Of a stretch of 64,000 bases of DNA, positions 23,790-35,220 are shown one piece after another. The DNA is taken from the NCBI GenBank assembly GCA_946699065.1, contig CAMPDV010000216.1:186001-250000 (forward strand), given 5' to 3'. Origin of the DNA: Loxodes magnus. Taxonomy: Eukaryota > Ciliophora > Karyorelictea > Loxodida > Loxodidae. Numbering within the stretch: the stretch's first letter is position 1; each line of letters starts with the position of its first letter. Under the pieces are notes generated by a model that was not told the DNA's origin, did not search any database, and saw nothing but the letters and a program-made list of their open reading frames with translations. A program made the translations under genes and the position numbers.

Positions 23790-24785
23790 TAGAAAAAACA
23801 TAAATGTTGAAGATTAAAAAACAGAATATTATTTAAAAAACTAAGAGAATAACTCCCAAAATTAACTTTTAGAAAAGCAAGGAAGGAAGTAAATATGAAG
23901 GATATAAAAGGGTAAAAGTAAAGAAAATTATAAAAATGGATAAGAGAACGAAGGTTAACTTAAAAATGATTAAAAGTAGAAATATCAAATTTAAAATTTG
24001 AAGATAATGAAAAATAGGGAAAAAGACGATGAATTAATTTTAAAATAAAAAAAATTATAAAGTAAAAGAAGATTCGAAAAATAATATTAGATAGAAATAA
24101 TAATGATTTTTTAAACATTTATATCTCTTCAATACCTTATAAATTATTGGTCAAAAATCTCGTTTGATTAGTTTAAATTTTTATTTCCAACTTAATGTTA
24201 AGTATACAATCTTAATTATGTTTAAGTGTTCTTGATTTTTTTTATAATTTATATATCCTCTCTATCTCTTATGCTTAATTTAAATTAATGAAGATATGAT
24301 TGGATATTCTGTAATTTTAATTAGAAAAAGATTCAAATTACAAAGCTTAAAAGATATTAATTATACTCCAATTTATAATTATTCAAATATACCTGGAGAT
24401 ATATAATATTTTTATTGAGATTTATCTAAATTTATTCAAGATTTAACTATTTTTATAAATTCCTCTTACTGCTTTGTTGGTTTATTTTATATTGCTTACT
24501 TTTCAAATTTTTTAAATAGTTAATTTATTAGAAATGTGCTTACAATTATCTTTATATTAATAAAAAGATTTTATGCTTTTTATGAACTTAATTTATTTTA
24601 GCTACTTATTAATTTATATAGTTATAATCAAGATTATAATTTGAAACCTTTTAAGTGAAAATCTTTTTATTGAAAATTAATCCAAAGCAAACTTTCAATT
24701 TTTTGTTATTTCATCTTAATAAATTAATTTAAACGGAAGCTATCAAATTTAATTTAAAGATTATATTTATTAACTTTTATATTTT
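23790..24785. other. AT-rich spacer after R2
   Basis: Begins with about 300 bp of A-rich sequence, then T-rich sequence. One frame from about 24297 gives a membrane-like peptide of about 120 residues, but composition alone could explain it. No supported gene. Confidence 0.4.
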
Positions 24786-25040
24786 GAGGATAGCTGAGCT
24801 ACGCCATGCTGCGCTATCTGATTACCTCTTAACTAATATTACGGGGATATTCTGCTTCTGATTTTCTGCGTACAAAGATCGCTATGTGTATTCAATGAAC
24901 ATTCTATGATCATAGACTTCAAGCCCCTATCGAATTCGGACAATCTCAAGAAACCTTTCCTTCAAGATCTTAAATCCAGCCAGGGGTTTTCCTATGAATT
25001 GAAGATATAATCAGAAGTTCAAAATCTTGCTCCCACCATT
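24786..25040. ncRNA. Candidate structured RNA gene, unidentified
   Basis: An island of clearly higher GC in very AT-rich DNA, with no convincing protein reading. It opens with nested pairing: GAGG (24786-24789) with CCTC (24825-24828), and GATAGC with GCTATC (24813-24818) inside. Further GC-rich blocks follow to about 25040. I compared it by eye with tRNA, 5S, U1-U6, SRP, RNase P and telomerase RNA and found no firm match. The strand is not decided. Confidence 0.4.
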
Positions 25041-25360
25041 ATTTTAAATATTTTGAATATGACATAATAATAAAGAATTTATTTAAATGAAATAGATTAT
25101 TTTTGAGAAATCAGTCTCTTTATTTATATGTTTAAGATATTTTTTCTTAGCAAATTTTTAGACAAATAGATGTTATAAAAATTGATTATGCTAAACTTTT
25201 GATCTCATTTCAATTTCTTACCTTATACTTTTTATTGTTTCCACTCTTATTATAAAAGGGAACTTTTATAAAATTTCAGTTTTAATATTATTTAAATCAT
25301 TTTTCTCTTTATACCTTTTTTAAGTGAAAAATCACTTTTATTAGGATATTTTTTAAAACC

Positions 25361-25650
25361 GCCAAAGTTGTTCGAAGGTGAACAACAAGGTCATCTTCAT
25401 CAGAGGATGGGGAAGTTAAGTACCCATTTTCGACTTTATGTCTTCCTCTGCTTTGGTTTGGCCTCGAGACATAAGATTCTTAGACCTTCGACACTGGCTT
25501 GGCTTAGTTTATTTTTAATTCTGGAACTAAAAAGAAATAATATTGAGAGCTTCATCAGAGGTGGGGAATTTAAGTACCCATAATTGACACATGTCGTCCT
25601 CTGCTTTGGTGATGCAATGAGACACAATCCTACCATGTCCTTGGACCTAC
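25361..25650. ncRNA. Candidate structured RNA with two similar three-way junctions
   Basis: GC-richer island. It starts with a perfect hairpin (GTTGTTC 25367-25373 with GAACAAC 25380-25386). Then two related units, 155 bp apart, each fold as a three-way junction: an outer stem CAGAGG(A)/(T)CCTCTG (25401-25407 with 25444-25450; 25556-25561 with 25598-25603), an inner TGGG/CCCA stem, and a small GAC/GTC hairpin. Loop sequences differ while stems stay paired, as expected of an RNA under selection. Each unit is followed by CTTTGGT and a GAGAC box. It could be one RNA with a duplicated domain or two small RNAs. Short frames here are not convincing genes. Confidence 0.5.
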
Positions 25651-25685
25651 AGCAAGTATTAAAGATTACGAGTATTCTAAAATTA

Positions 25686-25751
25686 TATCAGTATTGAACA
25701 AGGTTTATCAGTATCTGATAATTTTATCAGTAACAAACATTCTTGTCAGTA
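25686..25751. repeat. Four phased TATCAGTA boxes
   Basis: TATCAGTA or TGTCAGTA at 25686, 25706, 25725 and 25744, spaced 19-20 bp, just beside the RNA-like island. Possible protein-binding sites or a decayed short repeat. Confidence 0.4.
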
Positions 25752-25770
25752 TGAAACATTTTTTTTTAAA

Positions 25771-25802
25771 GAGCTGCGCACTAACGAGAGTGCTACGCGC
25801 TC
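25771..25802. repeat. Hairpin motif related to the insertion at 39 kb
   Basis: GCACT (25778-25782) pairs with AGTGC (25789-25793), followed by TACGCGC. The same layout (five-base stem, loop starting AA, then CTACRC) occurs twice at the 3' end of the 37574-39298 insertion. It may mark the end of an old related element. Confidence 0.45.
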
Positions 25803-25809
25803 TATAATC

Positions 25810-28700
25810 AAATTTATTTATTATTATTTAAATTAATTTTTTCTTTACATAAGTTATTTTATCCATATCTAGCAAGACATTTATTTTATATAAATAAAAA
25901 TTCTTGCATACATAACTTTATCTTTCCTTCTTCTACTCCCCATTTTAAAAATTCATAAAATAGCTTTAAAGTATTTATTGACTTTTATAAATTAAATTTC
26001 TAAATTTTTCCCCAATTGATGTCTAATCCTTTTAGATAGCTTTTAGTAATAATGTTCCTTGAATCATAATAATTTTGTACATATGGAAATAAAAAATAGT
26101 AATATTATACATAAATTTAAAGGTATTGGTTAATACTTGCAATGATATTATAATTTAATAATTTAATTTCTGATTCTAATATTCTGATATTTTAGTGGGT
26201 TTAATTAACTTAGAGTTGCCTATTTTAGTCTAAGTTGTACTATCTCTACTCTAAGTTTGATTAGTAAAATGAAGATTTGAATTTGCTTATCTAAATTAGC
26301 TTTCTCTTTTAAAATTTAATTAAATTATTTGATTTAAGCTACTTATATTAAAATTTTAAGGTTTTAATACTTTTATTATTTATCTAATAATATAAAAATT
26401 AAGAAGCAACATTAGGAGTTTTATATATAACTAAGTCTTAAGAAATATATTGAAGTTATAACTATAAATCATAAAATAAGTAAAGGTTAGAGAGTACAAA
26501 ACCTAAAAATATAAATAATGTAACTGATTGTAACAATATACCTTTAGATCTATAAACTCTAAGGAATCTCTTTAAAATAATAAGTTATATATAAATGTAG
26601 ATAACTGCCTTTTTAATAAATAATGCCACCGTTTGTCTTTCCTAGTTTTTAAATCAGAAAGGTTAAAATTACCTTTAGGATTTTAAAAGCGAAAAGTTAA
26701 TCTCAACTTATAAATAGAAAGCTGACGTTAATAACTTTAATTTTATTCTTAGCTTGTAAAAATAAGCTTAAATGATAATGATTGATTATTACTATAAATA
26801 AGTTCTAAGATCCAAATATTTTAAATAATAGCCATTATTTTTCTGAATAATAGTACTTATATTTAAAATTATTATTCCTTTTATATTATAAAGGCTTTAG
26901 TAAGAACTAGGTTGTAGAAAATAAGAAAAGAGAAAGTATTTTACCCACTAGAATAATATAATACTTAATAATCTAAAATATAATAAAACACCTTTAATTT
27001 GGTTAAAAATAATAATTAATAAGAATAAGCTTAAGTTCATAAGCAGCATTATCAATATAAATAGCAGGAAACTATTAACTATTATTTGATAATTTAAGTG
27101 AATAGTTTTGAGATTAACTTTAAATTAATTAGATATAAATTAAGAGAATAATTCAAATTTAATTTAATCATGCTTATTCTTAAGAGTATATTCATATAAA
27201 AATTACCTAAAAATAGCTTAAAACATATATAATTTGATCTTAGTTTAAATTCATTAATTTAAATAATAAGAACATAATTTAATAAAAATTATCAAGAACA
27301 AATAGATAAATCATTCTTAAAAAAATCTAAATCATTAAATATATCAAAAATTACTTATTTAAGGTAAAGGAAACTAAATTTAAATTAAGTGCATAAAACA
27401 GATCCTAAAAAATTGCAAAAGCTTAAAGTATTTTTTCTAGTTTTTATCTAAAATTTTTATAAAAAAATATTAATTTCGAAAAAGATTTTAGCATATATCA
27501 TTTCAAATTTAAAAAATTTGTATTCATTATATTTTTATTTTATCTTACAACTTCGAAACGTAATAAAAGAAAAATGTATTTATGAATTATGTTAAAGAAA
27601 CTTAAATATTAAAAAAATATAGAGGACACTGGCCGAAGGTTTTTTATTTCAAATCTGATAATAAAAAAAGTTTTAAATGTTTCTTTAAGTGAAATATTTT
27701 GCTTTTAATGGTGCCTTTTCTGAGGTTAAGACTTTGGCTAAACTTAAGTCAATTGAATGCTTAAATTTAGAGTTTGATGAAATCATATTTTTAATAGGTA
27801 TCTATTGAAATTTCTTAAAATAGAGCTATATAAATTTTATAAGGTTCTTACAATGACTTTTATATTAATTGATGATAAAACTTCCAAACTAATAAATTTC
27901 TTTTTAAGTTAATTATATCCTTAAAATAATTTATAAAGCAATAATCATTCTTATTTTAAACATCTTTTAGATTTAACTCCAGAGTAATTTAAATAATAGT
28001 TCTATTTACAATTTTATGATTTTAATAACTAAATACCGTAATTATTCTTTTAAGTTATTCCTTAGAATTTATTACATTCAGAATAATTTTTATAGCAAAG
28101 CTAACTTTATTTTCCTTTTTAGCTATGAAATATTAATTTATTTTATGTCTTAACTTAAACAATTGTATCATCTTTCCTTTTAAATATAAATTTAAAAAAG
28201 AGACAGCTCCTTCCAAATTTGTTCAATTTATTTCTTTTTATTTCACTTTTAATTACTTTATTGCAGTTCTACTTTGCTTTATAAAAATAAAATTAAAAGC
28301 TTATTTTAATAATACTCTAATCTATTTTATTATCTTTATACTCTCTAATTATTAATCTAAATATAGTGATATTACCTTATAAAGCTTTCATTTTTATAAG
28401 AAATAAATTAACTATGAATATGTGAAAATTGGTTCTTTATTATATTTATACTAGTATATCTAGTTTTTATCTCTATTTGATATGCTTCAATTTCATATTT
28501 TTAGCTTTATATTTTAGTCTTATAACTTAATAAGAAGAGACTAAAGCTCTTTAATGCTTTATTAATCCTTTTAATTGTTTTATCTTCTTTTTCCTTATTT
28601 TTATAAATGTAAATTTTGTATAGCTTCTTTATAATTTGCTAGTATATAGAAAAATTATCCTTAAACCAATAAAATATAAAAAGCTCAAATATAGAGTAAA
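25810..28700. other. Long AT-rich spacer
   Basis: Nearly pure A/T runs, with no GC island, no tRNA-like fold and no protein-like frame that I can defend. The last part is the 3' flank of the receptor gene. Confidence 0.5.
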
Positions 28701-28707
28701 TAAGTAT

Positions 28708-31700
28708 TCATATCTAGGAGATCTTACTAACATCCAGTGAAAGCTATTTATGACATTCAGGCTTAAAATTCCGATAGTCTGGTTCTTCAAATCTCTCGAT
28801 TATAGTGAATGATCTAAATTAGGAAATATTTACTGCTTTAATTTTCTGTGGATTGTTATACTCTAACTTAAATTAGCTTCATCCATCTTTGTAAGTACTT
28901 AACTGTTGCTATTATGATTTACTTTGCTTAGCTTTAGTAAGCTCGACTAATTTTCTGAATTAGTGTCCATCTTCTAAGATATTATTTCTTATTCTTGAGA
29001 GCTTAAATCTTGGATACTGCCTCGAGTATTGATAGCTATTTTATAGTAAGTCTACATTTTTATCAAATCACTTAGCATATTAACATTCGCTGATAACCTG
29101 AATGCGAATCTAAACCAGAGAGTGTTGTCTTTTACCTTTCTATATAGATATTTAGGGAAATATTTATATAGAACTATCAGAGTAATCACTATAATACAAA
29201 ATCATCCAGAAAATAGCAATAAAATTCAGGTTAGTTAATCTTAACCCTCAATAAAAAAGTGCAAAGTTGTGAGGAAACTAGACCAAATCACGAGAGCGAA
29301 GCAACCAAACTAAAGACAGTTTAGTCTTCCATAGTTATAAGGCTTTAGTTTATACGACATGATACCAAACAAAATAAAAGTTATAGTATATACTAATGAA
29401 TGAACTTTCCTATTAAAATCACCTAAACACTAGTTGAGCAATGTTGCAACTACTTGGAAAAAACTTTAAAGAGACATAAAGTTAATAGATTATCTAATTA
29501 CAGTTTCCAGTCATAACTGTTGTATTAAAGGTTTAAAAAAGGTGATAGAAATTATAAAGAAGAAAGAGCAAATGGTTCCCGAAATTAAGTAGTCTAGGTG
29601 ATCATCCCTCCAGCATAGAATGTAACAATCTCGTTGTAAAAAACTTTCATTGAAATTTAAACTTCCGCTCTTATCAAAATCTACCGCTTCTACACATTTA
29701 AAAACATCACTTATAGAATAGATAACCGGTACTAAGCTGACCTAACTTAGAATAGGTAGAACATAAAATGAAATTTAAGTTATATATCTTATGACTAATA
29801 TGTTCCATCGTACTTCTAACTTAAGAAATATTCATATAAGCATAGTCATTCATGTGACTGAAATAAAGATAACAATGTAAAACACCTGACTGAATTATAT
29901 AGCTCTTATATATTTAAGCCAGTAGAAATCAAACTTTAGAATTGAAATTATGTTTCACAAGTCTTCATTAACATATGACAAGCTTGGACCAACAGAAAGA
30001 AACTAGCATTGCTAAATAATAAATAGAAAGTATTGCAGTCCATCAGTAAAAGTCATATATTTTTTATCTTTAATCTCTTCTATTTCTAAGTTTCTCCAAC
30101 TTCTATAGCTTACTATTAGTAAAAGGCCTGAAATAAAGACTCAGATTGAGTATGTTATATAAACTAAATCTTCTCCTTTGTGAAACGCTTGAATATCTCT
30201 TTTTCTAAAAGGACAATCTATATCTTCTATAAAGTCTTTAGGAATTGCAGTAGTTCCATCTCCTCATATTATTTACTTTTCAAGCTATAGTATAACAGGA
30301 CATGCTGCACAGAATGTTCCTATCTTCTAGTCTTTTCAAGTCTTATTTTAGTTGTCATTTCTTATGTTTATTATATCATAAACTTTAAGATTTGGATCAT
30401 TTGAATTCTTTTCTATTTATATTTTTCCTTAGCATCCCAATATTTTTATAGCTCTTAAGGCATTGTTTGTACTAGAATAGTCAAGGTAATTTTATCCTGC
30501 TTGTATTTAATAATTTATAGCATTTCCTAGTAGTAGAGCAGCATCATAATTAAAGCAAGTTAGTCAGTAAGGATCATTTCCAAACACTTTTTAGTGCTTC
30601 TTTCTTACGAGATCTCCTAATTCCCCTCTATAAGAAGAAGGAGTGTATGAAAAAGCTCCTTTTATTACTTCTAAACTTTTTTTCCAATTTTAGTTTGTAT
30701 CTGCTTGCTGTATTCATTCCGAGACAAACCATTCATTCGCTAGCCATACAAAATCTCCAGCTCTAGCTCCTAAATCATATAAATAGGGGAAAATAAATTC
30801 ATAAGCATCATATTAAAAGCAGACACATATTCCAATTCTTGCTTTACTCTCGTAAAATGCTTTTACTTATGGTTTCCAATTTTCATCTCGAATTTCCTGT
30901 TCATTTAGATGATATTACCTTAAGTTCTCGGGATTAGCTACTTCTATTCCTCATTTCTAAGCTTCTCTTATTATGCTCATTCCAAGGTCTTAACCTCATT
31001 TATTAGATTAATACAAAATGGCTATTTTCTTTCATTTGTAGATTTGGATTAATCTAATTTAAAGCTAAGACATGTAAGCATCTGAATAGATTGTTCTAAC
31101 AAAGGTAGGAAATCTTGTTTTGTTAGATAAAATCTTGTTAGTTGTAACAGCTCCAACCACTGGAATATAGTTATCATGCTAGTATAAAAACTGAAGTCAA
31201 TTTGAAGTCATTCAAGATGTGTAAGGAGCTAGCATTCCTACTCCATATTTATCCTTTTGACTCTAATACTATTATTCTACGTAATCTGCTTCTCAAATAG
31301 TAGCTCCAATTCCATATCCATTTCCTTTCAGTATGAAGTTCTATAAAATTTCCTTTTTCTGATTTATTTCTAGAATCGCAAGCTCTGCTCCATGAATCAC
31401 GTCTACCTAAGTAACTGCGATGGTACCATCAGAGTTAGAAATGTTAGATGAATATGAAATTTCAATTGTGACTTTATCACATGGAGGTGTTAACTCTGAT
31501 CCTAGAAATATAAGTTCTTAAGTTCATTATATAGTTTTATTGCTTAAGTAAATTTAGCCTACTTCTTTTATCTCATTCCTCTAATAATTATAAATTTTAA
31601 ACTGACTTTCCTTCTTCAGCCCATTTTATAGAAATTTCTTAATATCTGCATTTCCATTAAAATGCTTTAGGAATATATTGATGCTGTCTACAGTATGTTC

Positions 31701-32495
31701 AAATTATTCTAGTTGAGCCTACTCTTATGAAGAGAACAAGCCTAAAGAAATGAAAATTATTCCTTAGCGTTGATCTTTCTATTAGAGAACCTTTTTATAA
31801 ATTTCGATAAACGCATTTTATGGTAAAATTCATTGATAGCCTCTAGTATTCAAACTCAACATATCAGCAATTTCCTTTAGCTACTGTAGATTATCTCCTT
31901 CAGCTAGGAATATAAAAATGCTTAATCCCTAGGATTTTAAAAGCTCTCCATAGAACAAAACTTTTTCCTATGCGTTAGTATCTCGAGGAATTAAATATCT
32001 AACTACTAGATCTATTTATTCATCTTAATAAAATTAGACTAAAGAAGAATGTAAATTAGTACCTTGGAAGATTCCTATTCTTCTTCAGTTAAAGTAATGA
32101 AGTAAGATTATAGTTGCTTCTATTTCTTCCTTTTCATCTAGATCAGTAAAAACAGAACAATTTCATAATTTCCCATACTTTTACTGTCCAACTATGAGAT
32201 GAATTATTTAGCTCTCATTACAAAATTTGGAGATCCAAAAAGTGAATATTTAGTTTTGGGTGATATCAACTATCATACTTATCGGAAGCTTTTTATTAAT
32301 GTCTTATAAAGTAGAAGCAGTTTCATACTAGCTATTTATAATTAGCTGTATTACTTGCATCTAATACCTCTACTAAAGAGATTAAATCACCAACTCTTTT
32401 AATTCTCTATTACTTCTTTCGCTATACAAAACATCAACGTATTATGTCTATGCATATTGACTAAAAAAGTTGAATATTAAGAGAAATATAACCAT
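28708..32495 (-). CDS. Receptor-type membrane protein with periplasmic-binding-like ectodomain, 1253 aa
   Basis: Exon 1 is 32495-29136 (1120 codons) and exon 2 is 29109-28708 (134 codons with TGA), with a 26-nt intron between. Residues 1-17 form a signal peptide. Residues about 340-720 match a type 1 periplasmic-binding (ANF receptor) ligand domain, with typical Trp-Lys-Lys-Ile-Ala-Ile-Leu-Tyr and Trp-Gly-Gln-Asp blocks near 488-500. A Cys-x-x-Cys pair lies near 728. From about 775 there are roughly eight membrane segments, with an EF-hand-like loop DFDKSGSLNFNE between two of them; its true role is unclear. A cytoplasmic tail of about 150 residues follows. About 23 TGA codons read as Trp and about 10 TGG are also used; no TGA occurs in the last 56 codons before the stop. 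It probably senses an outside ligand at the cell surface or in a vesicle membrane. Confidence 0.9.
29110..29135 (-). other. 26-nt intron of the receptor gene
   Basis: On the minus strand it runs from GTAAAAGAC to GGTTTAG. Without it the clearly protein-like C-terminal tail is in a different frame from the membrane domain. With it removed, both exons are whole codons (phase 0). Confidence 0.8.
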
Positions 32496-35148
32496 TTTAT
32501 ATTATATATACAGCTTAAGAAGCCAATACTAATTTAGAAAATACAAATACAAGATCAATCCAAAACATTCTCTATACACCTGATCTAATATGCTTATATA
32601 CCCTTTAGCATATAATTTAAGCCTATTTCACTTTAAGTAATCAGATGATTACTAACTACTATGATTTCTTAATTTTTGTATTATTTAGCTATAAATATTG
32701 CTTTATTATCTATTTAAGGATTCATATCTTTAATTTTTATTAGTTATCTCTAGAGATAAAAGGATCCAAATGTTTAATTATCACTCGAATTTATCAGAGT
32801 TAATTATTTAAATATATGGTGAGAAGGTAATTTTGCTTTGCTGAATAAAAGGAAGAAATAGGCATAAAATAAGTATAAATAAGAGTAAGATAGGGTTAGT
32901 TAAATTTATCTCAACATTAAGTAGATAGCAACTAGTTTGAGAATAAGGTAAGAACTATGCATTTTATTATATTAATCTCAGCATGGGATTACAATCAGTT
33001 TTTATTAAGGTTTATAATGAAAATCAATTTAATACAATTCTTTAAATTTTAAATCCAAGTAAACCAAGAAACGAATAAGAGTATAAAGAACAAATCCTAT
33101 TTATACACTTATAAGCAGCTAATTCCCATTATTTCAAACTAGAGTTTGAAAAGATTACTGAAATTACTCCGAAATAAAAGCAAACATTTCACTAGAAATT
33201 AAACTCCAATTTAAATAAAGATTATAAGAATTTTAATTTAAATACTAGTAAATTAAATTTAAGCTTTTCTTTTAAATTTTAGAAATCTTAATTTTAATAT
33301 TTCTAGGAAAACAAAAATTAAATAATAAGTTATAAATTCTAAGGCTTCATATAAATAAATTTTTTGGATAAAACTAAAAGGAAATTGCATTAAACTTCAT
33401 TTAGAGAACAAAATAATTAGCAATTAAATTTATAAGATTAAATGTCTTCTATAAAATTTATAAAAAGTAAAGAATATAGAAATGATTTAAAGTTTTATTT
33501 ATTTTATTTTAGTAAATAATATTAATTTATTTTTTATTTAGTCCTATTAAATATTCCAGTTCTCTCATTTTTTAAGTGAAATTATTCGAAGATTACATTT
33601 CGAAACTTAGTCACTTAAACATTTATTAGAAATTTCTTTACTTTTTAAATATCCTATTTTTCTATATTTTTAGAGTTGAAAATTAGAAATATTTAAATTT
33701 CTCAATTTAGCTTTTTTGAATTTAGTTGGCTTTATATTTTAAAGATTTCTACCCATTTGATTTAATATTTTTTAGTTGATTTAAGAAAATATTAACTTAA
33801 CTTTAGATTTTATCCTATAGAATTTGATATATTTATCTTACTTAAAATCTAGAAAATTTGTTTATGTCTTCTAGAACTTAATCTACCTTTAGGGTTTTAG
33901 CTATATCTAATTTCTTACCAAATGTATAATTTCTTTAAAGCTAATTTTCTTGTTTGCTATTATTTATTTGTATAAAATAAGGATTAAATTAGGCTTCAAT
34001 TCGTAAAATCTTAATTATCATAACTAAAATTACATCAATTGATTTAAATTAGAATTAAGTTTATTTTTTAATTTTTTTCTGATCTCCATAAATCTATTCA
34101 GATCTATTTTTATCTTCTATCTTTCTTCCTGAGTCATTGATATTCTAGCTTATTTTTGCCTCTAACGGACCAAAAAATAATAATTTTGATATAGCCTAAA
34201 TCAGTTACCATTCTAATTTAATTCTATACCCTTCTTTTTTACTTCAAACTATATAAAAAGGATCTATAACTAGTTTCCTTTCAATACCTTGAATGGAATT
34301 ACTTTATTATCCCAACTTCTTCTCTTAGTTATATTATTTTTACTTTGGACAAATAAGCCAAAGATTCAACATTATCTATCACAATATTAAAATATCATTG
34401 ATTGTCTCAAAATTCTCCATCAAAAGCTAAAAAAACCAAGTGATTCTAAAATAAAAATTAATTATTTCTTAACTTAAAAAAACCATCAGATTGAGAAATG
34501 GGAAGCCAAAGATACGAAATAACTAGAGCATTAAATATTTAAAATTGAGTGATTTATAGCTTTATTTGTAGATCAAAGGAAGATATTATCCACCTTCAGT
34601 TTAACTAAGATAGTTCATAAAAATAATTAAGTTTCATAGTAAAGCCTTTTCATGGTTTGTAAAACAATTAAATGATTAAATAAATACTTAGTTAGATTTC
34701 ATCAAAAATAAATGGATATTTTTAATTATAATTGAAGCATTAAAAACTATAAAAATATTTAGAAAATAGAAAGGATTATTTTAAGAACTTTTATATTAAA
34801 GGAAATCAAAAATACTAAAGAGAAAAATCTAAAATATTTATAAATATGAAGCTTATTCTTGTTTAGAATTATAATAATTCTTTACAGTTTTAAATGATAG
34901 ATAAAAATCAAAAATCACAAAATATAGAAATCTCCTTTTAAATTAAAGGGACTAGATACATTTAAAAAAAGAAGAATAATATTTGGAAAGCATTTGAATA
35001 ATCACACACTTAAAAGTATTTATATAATTAAGCTTAAAAGCAATTAAAGATAAAAGATTGTTTATATTTAGCTTTATTTCAATCATTATTTCATTTATTT
35101 ATTTTTAAATTTTATTAAATGTTTTACTATAAATTAAAACTATAAAAA
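32496..35148. other. Spacer upstream of receptor gene
   Basis: Very AT-rich. The first part must hold the receptor promoter (a TATATATA stretch lies just upstream of the start, near 32505). No gene or RNA fold seen in the remaining 2.5 kb. Confidence 0.45.
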
Positions 35149-35220
35149 TAGCGAGGAGTAGTTTCGATCTACCGACCTCTGGGTTATGGGCCCAGCGCGC
35201 TTCCACTGCGCTACCCCGCT
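35149..35220 (-). tRNA. Initiator tRNA-Met (CAT)
   Basis: A 72-nt cloverleaf with acceptor stem AGCGGGG/CCTCGCT plus discriminator A, anticodon stem-loop CTGGG-CCCATAA-CCCAG with the CC before the anticodon, and a T arm reading TCGAAA in place of TTCGA. These are hallmarks of the eukaryotic initiator. The A1-T72 pair and the D arm (TAGCGCAGTGGAAGCGC) also fit. No intron and no encoded CCA. A run of five T follows on the transcribed strand, fitting Pol III termination. Confidence 0.97.

Noticed and set aside
24297-24700. Membrane-like peptide frame
   Set aside because: AT-rich DNA without stop codons easily gives hydrophobic peptides, and no second copy supports it.
24970-24995. AAAACCCC on the minus strand, like a ciliate telomerase RNA template
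   Set aside because: Only one repeat is present, with no neighbouring template or pseudoknot features, and the telomere repeat of this organism is unknown to me.
25395-25410. CTGATGA on the minus strand, like a hammerhead ribozyme core
   Set aside because: No GAAA partner and no three-stem hammerhead layout around it.
25368-25636. Two short frames over the RNA-like island
   Set aside because: Open only by chance in a GC-richer stretch. Paired stems explain the sequence better.
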